From positions 11,790 through 75,789 of the forward strand of contig JAGGXI010000014.1 of NCBI GenBank assembly GCA_021163155.1: 64,000 nt of DNA. Direction: 5' to 3'. Shown here piece by piece: positions 52,607-60,807 of the stretch (position 1 is the first letter of the stretch; each line of letters begins with the position of its first letter). Under the pieces are notes generated by a model. The model was not told the origin of the DNA. It did not search any database and worked only from the letters and a program-made list of their open reading frames with translations. The stretch comes from Candidatus Aerophobota bacterium. GTDB taxonomy: Bacteria > Aerophobota > Aerophobia > Aerophobales > JAGGXI01. The position numbers and the translations under genes were made by a program.

Positions 52607-53702
52607 ATATTGTTTTCTCTGTCTCTTTATCAAATACATGAGCTAAATCCATACGAGCAACAAATTCGTCAGTCTGCCCTATTTTTAAGATAATATGAGG
52701 ATCTAGCCTACAAATAATACTATTTTTCTCATTTTTTATATGAACTATATTTTCCAAACCTAAAGGTTCCACGACCCACACAGAAGCCGTAAATATAGTT
52801 TCAGGGTCATAGTCCCTTACCGCCTTTTTAGCATTTAAATGCTCAGGCCTTATTCCTAATATTACTTCTTTATTCACATAATCTTTAGATATCCTTGCTT
52901 TATTAGAAGGGACCCTTAAAGAAAATCCTTTATTAACAAGATACATTTTGCTATCTTTCTCAATAAGTTTACAAGGAAGAAAATTCATAGAGGGTGAGCC
53001 TATAAACCCAGCAACATATTTATTAACAGGATGCTCATAAATATTTTGAGGAGCATCTACCTGTTGAATCAATCCATCTTTCATCACTACAATCCTATCT
53101 CCCATAGTCATTGCTTCCATCTGGTCATGAGTAACATAAATAGTAGTTGTTTTAAGGCGTTGGTGTAAATCCAATAATTCTGCCCTCATAGCAGTACGTA
53201 ACTTTGCATCCAGATTGGATAAGGGCTCATCAAACAAGAATACTTTGGGATCTCGGACAATAGCTCTTCCAAGAGCTACCCTCTGACGTTGTCCCCCGGA
53301 TAACTCCTTCGGCTTTCTATTTAGCAAACTTCCAATACCAAGAAGGTTTGCCGTCCTATTAACTATTGTATTAATCTCTTTTTTAGGAAACTTTCTCAAT
53401 TTTAATCCAAAAGACATATTTCCGTAAACATTCATATGGGGATAAAGAGCATAATTTTGAAAAACCATGGCAATATCTCTATTCTTTGGGGGAATATCGT
53501 TTACTAATTTATCACCAATATATATATCTCCTGCAGCGATTTCTTCTAATCCTGCAATCAATCTTAAAGCAGTTGTTTTACCACATCCAGAAGGTCCAAC
53601 TAACACAATAAACTCTCCATCTTTAATATCTAAATTAAAATTTTTAACAGCCATCACTTTACCGAAATTTTTATTTACATTCTTTAAATGAACCTCAGCC
53701 AT
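52602..53702 (-). CDS. sugar ABC transporter ATP-binding protein (MsmK/UgpC type)
   Basis: 366 residues. Walker A GPSGCGKTTALRL, Q-loop FQNYALYPHMNVYGNMSFGL, signature LSGGQRQRVALGRAIVRDPK and Walker B FLFDEPLSNLDAKLR. The C-terminal OB/TOBE domain (about 240-366) is that of shared carbohydrate ATPases. It faces the importer operon, so it has its own promoter and may serve more than one sugar importer. Confidence 0.93.
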   Translation of the reverse strand: MAEVHLKNVNKNFGKVMAVKNFNLDIKDGEFIVLVGPSGCGKTTALRLIAGLEEIAAGDIYIGDKLVNDIPPKNRDIAMVFQNYALYPHMNVYGNMSFGLKLRKFPKKEINTIVNRTANLLGIGSLLNRKPKELSGGQRQRVALGRAIVRDPKVFLFDEPLSNLDAKLRTAMRAELLDLHQRLKTTTIYVTHDQMEAMTMGDRIVVMKDGLIQQVDAPQNIYEHPVNKYVAGFIGSPSMNFLPCKLIEKDSKMYLVNKGFSLRVPSNKARISKDYVNKEVILGIRPEHLNAKKAVRDYDPETIFTASVWVVEPLGLENIVHIKNEKNSIICRLDPHIILKIGQTDEFVARMDLAHVFDKETEKTIF

Positions 53703-53732
53703 ATCTTATCTCCTTAGAAAAAATAAATTAAT

Positions 53733-53785
53733 CCCGAATTTGGCAAACTATTAAAGCTCCCTCTGTGTAGGGGAGGCCAATAAAC
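53733..53785. repeat. fragment of the GTAGGAGCGA-family repeat
   Basis: CCCGAATTTGGCAAACTATT then GTAGGGGAGGC; inverted relative to 22473. Related scraps lie at 57512-57538 (GGGAGACTAAAGTCTCC hairpin) and 61015-61046 (CCCAGATTCAGCAAACTATC). Confidence 0.65.
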
Positions 53786-53816
53786 CTCTTCCATCACCCT
53801 TCTACTCATCTTATTG

Positions 53817-53896
53817 CGAGTAAATGGGTAAATTAGATAAATTTTGTACTATTTCTTGTAGTTCCTTTACTTTTTTCTCATCTACTCATTCATCCA
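53817..53896. repeat. ~80-bp repeat shared with 60808-60904
   Basis: Contains ATTAGATAAATTTTGTACTA and TTCTTGTAGTTCCTTTAC followed by CTCATCTACTCATTCA. The other copy differs by a few indels. Confidence 0.8.
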
Positions 53897-53985
53897 TTAA
53901 TTCATTAACCCCTCTACCCAAATCTATAAGGCTACGTTCGGAATCAATCTTAGCTAATATTACTTATATTACCAAATAATAGAGG

Positions 53986-55164
53986 TTAACCGAAAAGCTG
54001 GCGAATAAATACAATTATAATAGCTACAAAAAGAACAAAACTTACGGGCATCCAGAGAAGTTTATATACTTCTTTAAAACTTGCCCCAAAATAACTTTTT
54101 GTTAAAAAAAGGCATAAATGGAAAGGGGAAAGAAGAACCCCAGCAAATCCTCCTGCATAAATTAACATAACATAGTTTAAATTTGGGTTAGTTTCTCCTA
54201 TAAACGGTAGAAATAGAGGAATTACAGGTCCTACAAATCCTGCAGGAATTCCTGTTAAAAGACCAAGTAAAAAAGGGAGAAAAATAAGGATAAAGAACGG
54301 TGAAAGATTTAGATAATTAGATATCTGTGGGATTATGACTAATATGCCAGATGTTTCAAGAATTTTTTTAAAAATCATTACAGCAATAATTAATAAGATT
54401 GTTCCCCAATTAAGACTCCTTTTAATAGCTTGAGACACTTTTCCCCATTCCATTTTTGCCGTTATAAGGAAAAGAGAAATGATGATGACTAATGATAGAG
54501 TTAACTCTACTTTAAAAATAATTACCAGGAGTATTACTGCTAAAATAGGCCATGTATTAACAAAAAGAGACCTTAATCCCCCAGTAAAATCTCTTTTTTC
54601 ATTATTTAAATATAGTTTATCAGGAAGGATTTTTCTTATACCTAAGATAAAACCAGCAAAGATAGCAGCTAAAGTTAAAGGATATTGAGTAAAAATAATT
54701 CTTCTTATAGGGACACCAACGATACCTGCGGTTAAGATTAACCCAGTATAAAGAGGCCAGCTGTACTCCCAAACATGCCGAAACCAGAAATTCAAAAAAG
54801 TTTTTTCTTCTGGATTTAAATTCATCTTCTCACCATATTCTGCCACCATAGGAGCAGAAAACATTGCACCTGCAGGCATAGGCAAAAGTCCTATGAGAGC
54901 TGGTGGTATAACAATACTCAGACGTGAATCTTTAATAAAAACACCCAGAGACGACACAAAGTTTTTTAAATTTCCCTTTTCTTTCAGAAGGTTACCTAAA
55001 AAGATGACTAAAATAACAAGAGCGATTAACTTTAAAGTAATCGGCTCGATAGCACCATAAAGAAAACTCTTTAAAATAAGAGAAGGCTTCATCCTGGATA
55101 AAATCCCTACGCTTAAAGCCATACAAAAAATTATTATTACTGGCTTTCTTTCCTTACCTGCCAT
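53986..55164 (-). CDS. DUF401-family membrane protein
   Basis: 392 residues, about 10-11 hydrophobic segments. PALIGLLPMPAGAMFSAPMV, NFWFRHVWEYSWPLYTGLIL and GFVGPVIPLF are characteristic of DUF401, a family of ion-transporter-like integral membrane proteins with no proven substrate. The duplicated Pro-Gly re-entrant segments resemble anion or carboxylate carriers. It lies 30 bp downstream of the zinc-ribbon gene and may be co-transcribed with it. Confidence 0.82.
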   Translation of the reverse strand: MAGKERKPVIIIFCMALSVGILSRMKPSLILKSFLYGAIEPITLKLIALVILVIFLGNLLKEKGNLKNFVSSLGVFIKDSRLSIVIPPALIGLLPMPAGAMFSAPMVAEYGEKMNLNPEEKTFLNFWFRHVWEYSWPLYTGLILTAGIVGVPIRRIIFTQYPLTLAAIFAGFILGIRKILPDKLYLNNEKRDFTGGLRSLFVNTWPILAVILLVIIFKVELTLSLVIIISLFLITAKMEWGKVSQAIKRSLNWGTILLIIAVMIFKKILETSGILVIIPQISNYLNLSPFFILIFLPFLLGLLTGIPAGFVGPVIPLFLPFIGETNPNLNYVMLIYAGGFAGVLLSPFHLCLFLTKSYFGASFKEVYKLLWMPVSFVLFVAIIIVFIRQLFG

Positions 55165-55194
55165 TAAAAAGTCCCTTCATCTTTTCTCTATTTT

Positions 55195-55470
55195 TTATTC
55201 CAACTTATGTCCGCAATAAGGGCAGAATGGGGTTTTCTCTGTGTAAAGTCTACCACAATAAGGACAAACCCAGGGGCCTTTTCCCTCTTTCTCCTCTTTC
55301 CGTCTATTTCTCAAGATAAGATAAAGCGGTAAAAATACAATGAGAATGAGCCAGACTCCTAAAAACCACCCAATAATAGCATTCCTGCTAAATCCCCTTC
55401 TCCTGGCATCAGAAGCTACCCATCCAGCTATCAATAAGGGGATAATCAAAGAAACAATTAACCATTCCAT
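55195..55470 (-). CDS. small membrane protein with C-terminal zinc ribbon
   Basis: 91 residues from the ATG at 55470, preceded by AAGGGGGAG; a longer frame runs back into the tRNA gene and is rejected. Two hydrophobic segments (WLIVSLIIPLLIAGWVA and WFLGVWLILIVFLPLYLIL) are followed by a basic linker and a zinc ribbon CPYCGRLYTEKTPFCPYCG. Cytoplasmic zinc finger on a membrane hairpin. Function unknown. Confidence 0.75.
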   Translation of the reverse strand: MEWLIVSLIIPLLIAGWVASDARRRGFSRNAIIGWFLGVWLILIVFLPLYLILRNRRKEEKEGKGPWVCPYCGRLYTEKTPFCPYCGHKLE

Positions 55471-55490
55471 TTTTCTCCCCCTTACTATAG

Positions 55491-55576
55491 TGCCGGAGGT
55501 GGGGGTTGAACCCACATGAGGGATAAACCTCACTGGATTTTGAGTCCAGCGCGTCTGCCATTCCGCCACTCCGGCA
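55491..55576 (-). tRNA. tRNA-Leu, anticodon CAA
   Basis: 86 nt with a long variable arm. Acceptor TGCCGGAG pairs with CTCCGGCA, the anticodon arm is CTGGA-CTCAAAA-TCCAG and the T arm is GTGGGTTCAACCCCCAC-like. The 3' CCA is encoded only as CA after the discriminator region, so it is added afterwards. Reads UUG codons. Confidence 0.93.
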
Positions 55577-55687
55577 AAAAATTGAACTTTCCTAAGTTTT
55601 TATATGTTATTATATTTAATCCTCTCTGTCAACTGAACGCATTAAGGGGGAAGCAACAAAAGGGGTTAAATCTTTTTGCCACTTTCT

Positions 55688-56731
55688 TCAGCATACTCTT
55701 ATACCTCTAAATTTTAATATAATAAAGACTTTTTTGCCCAATTTTAAACCGAATTCCCGAAATAAATCCTTAGGTAGTTCTGCAAGTAAAATATTATCCT
55801 TTATCTTAACTTGAAACCGCATTATTGAAGCAAGAGGAATCAATTTTATAATGGTGCCCCAGTATCCGTTCATTACAGAGGTTGAGGGCTTCATTGTTGA
55901 TACATAGACATCCCGTGGAGAGATGAGAATTTTATTAATTTTCCCCCCCTCATAAGGAATAATTATAGAAATCTCTCCGCACTTCACTTCAGCTACCTCT
56001 CCTCTTAACATTCTACAAGAATCACATTTCAAGATATTTGGTCTTCCTATAAAATCGATAACCTGCTCATTTTGAGGATTGAAGAAAAGCTCCTTAGAGG
56101 AAGCAACTTGCTCCAGTTTTCCTTTGCATAAAACAGCAATCCTATCTCCCATCTCTTCTGCTTCAATTAAATTGTGAGTTACAAAGATAGTAGTAATGCT
56201 TAGCCTTTTTTGCAGACTCCGTAGTTCTATCCGGAGATATTTACGAGTTCTGAGGTCTATATTACTAAAAGGTTCATCTAAAAGTAGTATTCTTGGTGAA
56301 ATAGCTAATGTTCTCGACAAAGCTACTTTCTGCTTCTCGCCTCCGCTTAAATTTTTAGGATAACGGTCTCTAAGATGTTCTATATTCATCAATTTTAATA
56401 ATGAGTCCACTTTCTCTTCCACTTTCTTTAACGACTTTCTTTCCGTATTTAAACCGTAGGCTATATTTGCATAGACATTAAGATGAGGAAATAGGGCTAA
56501 ATCCTGGAAGAGATATCCCACTCCTCTCTTTTGAGGAGGAATCGCATTTATGGGCTTGCTATCAAAAAATATGCTCCCGGAATAATCAACTAAACCAGCA
56601 ATAATATTTAAAAGAGTGGTTTTCCCCGCACCAGTAGGCCCTGTAAGAACCAATAACTCTCCTTCGCTAATCTTTAAATTTATCCCTTGGCATATACTAT
56701 TGGAAATATTTTTAAGTTCAATGGCAGTCAC
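55688..56731 (-). CDS. ABC importer ATPase with TOBE domain (ModC/WtpC-like)
   Basis: 347 residues. Walker A GPTGAGKTTLLNI, Q-loop FQDLALFPHLNVYANIAYGL, signature LSGGEKQKVALSRTLAISP and Walker B LLLDEPFSNID. The C-terminal ~100 residues form a TOBE/MOP-like oxyanion domain. That domain favours molybdate or tungstate importers, while the partner permease and binding protein look NMT1/SsuC-like. Its start follows the permease stop by 9 bp. Confidence 0.88.
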   Translation of the reverse strand: MTAIELKNISNSICQGINLKISEGELLVLTGPTGAGKTTLLNIIAGLVDYSGSIFFDSKPINAIPPQKRGVGYLFQDLALFPHLNVYANIAYGLNTERKSLKKVEEKVDSLLKLMNIEHLRDRYPKNLSGGEKQKVALSRTLAISPRILLLDEPFSNIDLRTRKYLRIELRSLQKRLSITTIFVTHNLIEAEEMGDRIAVLCKGKLEQVASSKELFFNPQNEQVIDFIGRPNILKCDSCRMLRGEVAEVKCGEISIIIPYEGGKINKILISPRDVYVSTMKPSTSVMNGYWGTIIKLIPLASIMRFQVKIKDNILLAELPKDLFREFGLKLGKKVFIILKFRGIRVC

Positions 56732-56740
56732 TTCCTTTTG

Positions 56741-57493
56741 TTACCTCCATTTTTGAGTCAATTTCAATTCAAGGCAAAGAAAGAATCTCTCAAATAAAAA
56801 GCACATAGCTGATAAAACCATCAAACATACTATAATAATATCTACCCGAATTAAACTCTCAGCCCTCATAAGCAATGCTCCTATCCCTGTGGGAATAGCC
56901 ACCATCTCGGCAGCTATTATTACTCGCCAGGCCATTCCTGCTTCCAGACGTAACCCTGTGAATATATTGGGTAAAGCTAAGGGTAGAATTACTGTATATA
57001 AGATATGTCTATCAGAAGCACCCAAAGTTTTGGCTGCTTTAATCAATTTCTTATCTACACTTTCAATGCCTGTAATAGTATTATAAATTACGGGAAAGAA
57101 TGAACATATAAATATTATCATAATGGGCAATATTTCACCTATCCCTACCCAAAGCATCAAAATGGGTAGCCACCCTAAAGCTGGAATAGGGTATAATAGA
57201 CTAATTATAGGGTATAGTGCTTTATTTACAGTTTTCTTATAACCCATCATAATTCCCATACCTATGCCAGCTACAGAACCCGCAGAAAAACCGATTAATA
57301 CCCGAACCAAACTCCTTAAAAAATTATCTGTCAACACTCCATTGGCTATCAAATAATAAAACTCCTGCATTACTGTAGAAAGGGGGGGGAAGAAGAAATG
57401 ACCAGGAATGAGATTCAGTCGGCTAACTCCTTCCCATATCGCTAAAAATATAGCTACCGGTAGTATACCCCATCCAAATTTAAGCCTATTCAT
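56741..57493 (-). CDS. ABC permease, SsuC/TauC family
   Basis: 250 residues with six helices. The EAA motif KLIKAAKTLGASDRHILYTV-type loop (AAKTLGASDRHILYTVILP) and GLRLEAGMAWRVIIAAEMV are diagnostic of the nitrate/sulfonate/taurine permease family. It functions as a homodimer with the ATPase at 55688 and the binding protein at 57569. Confidence 0.9.
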   Translation of the reverse strand: MNRLKFGWGILPVAIFLAIWEGVSRLNLIPGHFFFPPLSTVMQEFYYLIANGVLTDNFLRSLVRVLIGFSAGSVAGIGMGIMMGYKKTVNKALYPIISLLYPIPALGWLPILMLWVGIGEILPIMIIFICSFFPVIYNTITGIESVDKKLIKAAKTLGASDRHILYTVILPLALPNIFTGLRLEAGMAWRVIIAAEMVAIPTGIGALLMRAESLIRVDIIIVCLMVLSAMCFLFERFFLCLELKLTQKWR

Positions 57494-57568
57494 CTAATAC
57501 ACCTCAATATAATGGGAGACTAAAGTCTCCTCTACCCAAAATCTCCAAATGGTAAAGAATAAAATTTT

Positions 57569-58582
57569 CTATCTTAAAAATCTTAGATCAAGAATTTCTT
57601 CAGCCTTAAAGCTCTTTTTTATATAGCCTAATTTCGCCATATAATTAATGGTTTTCTGAATCTGTTCTGGATCAATATCAGTAGTACATTCCATCCTGGT
57701 AGTCAAGGATTTTAATATAACCTCGGGAGTAATTTTTAGTTTGGCAGTAATTTTTCCTATCTTAAGGGGAAGAACCTCTTTCCCAGCAATCTGCAACTCA
57801 TCAGCAACAATCAGTGATGCATCTTGCGGATAATTATTAATGTAGTGAGTTGCTCGTTCTGTTACTCTCACTATTTTTTTAACTATCTGTGGATTATTTT
57901 TTATAAGTTCCTCTCTTGCTACAAGGACACTTCCTTGCATATAAGGCCAGAGATCCTCAGCAGTTAAAAGTACCTTAAATCCTAATTCCTCACCCATAGT
58001 AGGGAACTGTTCACAACAAAAACCAGCATCTAACTGTCTCATCTTAAGGGTAAGAAGTATTTTAGGAGGAGGCATACGTCGAATTTCACTTAATATTTCA
58101 TATTTATCAAGATGATATTTATCTATCATTTTATGAAGGAGTACATCTGGAGGACTACCCTCCCTTGGGCATCCAATACGAATATCAGGTTTTTCTAAAT
58201 CCTCAATAGTTTTTATCTTGTTATAATCGACAAGCAACCCATAACCATACTTATGTGTTCCCGCAACAACTTTTATAGGTACCTTACCGTTAGCATAAGC
58301 ACATATAGCTGGTATCAAACAGATATAAGCAACATCAATACTTCCTCTACCCAAAGCAGCAGCGAGAGCCATCCCAGTGATATAGTTCTCGTAACTTGTA
58401 ATATTTAATCCTTCCTCCTTAAACCAACCTTTATTTCTCGCTATGTGAGCACAAGCTGCATGGTCCACAAACTCTACCGCCATCTTTATCTCTTTTTCTC
58501 TGACCACCGCTTTACTGTTGTGATTTAAAACAGAAATAATAAAGATCAAGACCATTAAAATTGATAAGAATTTTTTAATCAT
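57569..58582 (-). CDS. NMT1/SsuA-like substrate-binding protein
   Basis: 337 residues from the ATG at 58582 after GGAGGAGAAAAG; an ATG at 58612 would lie inside the previous gene. A signal peptide covers about 1-25. VEFVDHAACAHIARNKGWFKEEGL, then RGSIDVAYICLIPAICAYANGK is the NMT1/THI5-like pattern shared by sulfonate, nitrate, thiamine-precursor and aromatic binders. Ligand cannot be told. It sits between the importer genes and a molybdopterin-binding protein. Confidence 0.88.
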   Translation of the reverse strand: MIKKFLSILMVLIFIISVLNHNSKAVVREKEIKMAVEFVDHAACAHIARNKGWFKEEGLNITSYENYITGMALAAALGRGSIDVAYICLIPAICAYANGKVPIKVVAGTHKYGYGLLVDYNKIKTIEDLEKPDIRIGCPREGSPPDVLLHKMIDKYHLDKYEILSEIRRMPPPKILLTLKMRQLDAGFCCEQFPTMGEELGFKVLLTAEDLWPYMQGSVLVAREELIKNNPQIVKKIVRVTERATHYINNYPQDASLIVADELQIAGKEVLPLKIGKITAKLKITPEVILKSLTTRMECTTDIDPEQIQKTINYMAKLGYIKKSFKAEEILDLRFLR

Positions 58583-58598
58583 TACTTTTCTCCTCCAA

Positions 58599-59627
58599 TT
58601 AGCTTTTTCCAAATTCGCATAAAGGATACCTACATACTGGACAATGAGTACATAACCCTCCGTAACCCATTTTAATAATATCAGTTTTTTTTATCTTAAT
58701 ATCGGCTAAAACTCTGGGGAAAAATAGGTCAAACACCGTTATCTTATAAAACAATGCACAGGCGGGAACACCCAATACGGCAACTTCATCCAGATAAGCT
58801 AATAGAAACATATTCCCTGGAAGTATAGGAGCACCATAAGAAATTATCTGGGCATTTGCTTCCTTAATTCCTTTTCTGGTGACGTCATCAGGGTCAACTG
58901 ACATTCCAGCAGTAACAATAATTACTTCACATCCTGATTTCTTAAATTTTAAAATATTTTCTTTAATTTTTTCGGTGTTATCTCCAACAACTACACTTTC
59001 AGATAAAAGAGAACCGTATTCCTCAACCTTATTTTTTATAATTGGTTTAAATTTATCCTTTATTCTACCTTTGGCTACCTCACTTCCAGTAATGATTAAA
59101 CCTATTTTTTTCTTTTTATAAGGGAGCACATTAATAGGAGTGCCAAACTTTCTACATATTTCAACTGCTTCATGAATTCTTTTTTTTGAAATAACCAGAG
59201 GGATTGCCCTTACTCCTGCTACAATTTCATTTTTCTTTACAGGCACAAAACTATGCCTTGTAGTAAGAGCTACCTCTCCAATAGAGTTTATCTTATAAAC
59301 AGTTTCAGGTTCAATAGTTAATAGGCCCCTTATCTTTGATTGAAATATTATCTTACCTTCATTAGGTCCTATACATTTTAAATTTTCCCCTGCAATATGC
59401 TCTGCTAATATTTTGGCTGCTTCATCCTCATGGTATTCATCCTCACTTAATTCCATAATAACCAATCTTTCCTTTCCTATATCCAATAATCTATGAATAT
59501 CTTTTTCTTCAATAATATGTCCCTTTTTAAATAAAGGGCCTTTAAATTTTTTTGGAATAATTTGAGTAACATCATAAGATAATACAGTCCCCACTGCATT
59601 AACTGTAGATACTATTTTCTTCTGCAT
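58599..59627 (-). CDS. molybdopterin-binding protein (MoeA/MogA-domain)
   Basis: 342 residues. An N-terminal region of MoeA-like beta structure (GHIIEEKDIHRLLDIG) is followed by a MogA/MoeA-fold domain: GLIITGSEVAKGRIKDKF, VIIVTAGMSVDPDDVTRKGI and GAPILPGNMFLLAYL. The tail carries four cysteines in CTHCPVCRYPLC, a possible metal site kept in the group associated with molybdenum hydroxylases. It probably handles molybdopterin or molybdate insertion together with the MocA-like protein upstream. Confidence 0.83.
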   Translation of the reverse strand: MQKKIVSTVNAVGTVLSYDVTQIIPKKFKGPLFKKGHIIEEKDIHRLLDIGKERLVIMELSEDEYHEDEAAKILAEHIAGENLKCIGPNEGKIIFQSKIRGLLTIEPETVYKINSIGEVALTTRHSFVPVKKNEIVAGVRAIPLVISKKRIHEAVEICRKFGTPINVLPYKKKKIGLIITGSEVAKGRIKDKFKPIIKNKVEEYGSLLSESVVVGDNTEKIKENILKFKKSGCEVIIVTAGMSVDPDDVTRKGIKEANAQIISYGAPILPGNMFLLAYLDEVAVLGVPACALFYKITVFDLFFPRVLADIKIKKTDIIKMGYGGLCTHCPVCRYPLCEFGKS

Positions 59628-59660
59628 TTATCTATCCTCTCATAAAGAAGTTATCAATTA

Positions 59661-60473
59661 TTAGACTGTCTGACTTAAATCCTTTACCACTCCCTCATCA
59701 TTTACCCTCACCTTTACCATCTCTGATTGGTATTTTTGCACTACTTCAATTCCACCACGACCTCTTTTAACCTTTAAAAGTTCAGGTATTAATTTAGAAT
59801 CAAAAAGCACTGGATGCCCCCGTTTCCCTTTATATTCAGGGGAAACTATTAAAGGTCTCTTTTTTCGATAAACATCTACAAGAGTGGTTATTACTTCAGG
59901 ATTAATAAATGGTTGGTCACCAAGCGCTACAAAAACCGCATTTACATCTGGAGAAATCAATTTTAATCCTGCTTTCAATGAGTAACACATTGGTAAAGTA
60001 TAATTCCTATTTATAATCACTTTAATATCTTTTCCGAGGAGAATTCTCTTTATTATCTCTGCTTTATAACCAAGAACAACATTAAGATCGCTTATACCGC
60101 CTGCACGGTAAATATTGACACATCTGCTGATAACCGGCTCATCTTTTATTGGGAATAGTTGCGTGGGAACCCCTTTGTAATTTTCTTTTCCTGCCGCAAG
60201 AATTACAGCAGAGATTTCACTTTTAGGAGAAGTTACCAATGTTTGGGGGTAACAAATAGAAATAATGATGATTTCCATCCTGTTATAAGTATAGAAAATT
60301 TTTATTCCATACGGAGCATTATAACAGTAATATTCAGAAAATATTTTGTATAGTTTTACGCCGTCTTCTGGATTTCTTTCTAAAAAGTGAATACTCCTCA
60401 CTATAATATCTTTTATCTCAGCAGGAGATTCATTTAAAAGATAACTCGCCTTTTCAGTTAAAGTAGTTTTCAT
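59661..60473 (-). CDS. RelE/ParE-like toxin domain fused to MocA-like nucleotidyltransferase
   Basis: 270 residues in one open frame. Residues 1-75 fit the RelE/ParE toxin fold: LLNESPAEIKDIIVRSIHFL, ERNPEDGVKLYK and PYGIKIFYTYNRMEIIIISI. Residues 87-270 are a MobA/MocA-type nucleotidyltransferase with ISAVILAAGK, VALGDQPFINPE (metal Asp186) and KGKRGHPVLFDS. The usual Arg and Lys of the nucleotide loop (AAGxSxRMGxxK) are Tyr and Thr. No ATG or ribosome site lies between the domains; a TTG at codon 79 is the only alternative start. The gene begins 8 bp after an antitoxin stop and precedes the molybdopterin-binding gene, so a toxin gene appears captured by a molybdenum-cofactor gene. Confidence 0.8.
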   Translation of the reverse strand: MKTTLTEKASYLLNESPAEIKDIIVRSIHFLERNPEDGVKLYKIFSEYYCYNAPYGIKIFYTYNRMEIIIISICYPQTLVTSPKSEISAVILAAGKENYKGVPTQLFPIKDEPVISRCVNIYRAGGISDLNVVLGYKAEIIKRILLGKDIKVIINRNYTLPMCYSLKAGLKLISPDVNAVFVALGDQPFINPEVITTLVDVYRKKRPLIVSPEYKGKRGHPVLFDSKLIPELLKVKRGRGGIEVVQKYQSEMVKVRVNDEGVVKDLSQTV

Positions 60474-60481
60474 TTCTCATT

Positions 60482-60709
60482 CTACCTATTTTTTATTTCT
60501 TGAATACCCGATAAAAAATCATCAAGGGCTTTTTTATTAGAAACCAGATCAAGCGTCTCTTTCATTCGACAATACTCCTGGTAATTTAAAATTATTACTT
60601 TTGGCTTACCGTGCTTTGTGAGAATATATTTTTTAAAATTTTCATTAACGCTTCTCACAATGGAGAGAAAAGAATTTCGGGCTTCTGTTATTGATATTGC
60701 TTCAATCAT
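60482..60709 (-). CDS. Phd/YefM-type antitoxin
   Basis: 75 residues. SITEARNSFLSIVRSVNENF and KYILTKHGKPKVIILNYQEY are the Phd/YefM DNA-binding and dimer domain, and the acidic tail NKKALDDFLSGIQEI is the expected toxin-binding helix. The partner toxin is the N-terminal domain of the next protein. A perfect palindrome overlapping the promoter (60728-60751) is its likely operator. Confidence 0.85.
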   Translation of the reverse strand: MIEAISITEARNSFLSIVRSVNENFKKYILTKHGKPKVIILNYQEYCRMKETLDLVSNKKALDDFLSGIQEIKNR

Positions 60710-60727
60710 ATTAAAACCTCGTTAAAT

Positions 60728-60751
60728 AAATGTACATTATAATGTACATTT
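60728..60751. promoter_or_regulatory. perfect 24-bp palindrome, probable antitoxin operator
   Basis: The central 20 bp ATGTACATTATAATGTACAT equal their own reverse complement, and the flanking AA/TT extend the match to 24 bp. It lies 19 bp upstream of the antitoxin ATG and overlaps its -10 element. Confidence 0.75.
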
Positions 60752-60768
60752 TATTAAATTTTTGTCAA
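60741..60768 (-). promoter_or_regulatory. promoter of the antitoxin/fusion operon
   Basis: Minus strand: TTGACA (60768-60763), 16 bp, TACATT (60746-60741). The -10 falls inside the palindrome, so binding there would block polymerase. Confidence 0.55.
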
Positions 60769-60807
60769 GAATATCTCGAGGCTTTTCCCCTCCATCGCTG
60801 TATATTA

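Noticed and set aside
55471-55569. Longer start for the zinc-ribbon protein
   Set aside because: The extension is translated tRNA-Leu sequence; ATG 55470 has its own ribosome site.
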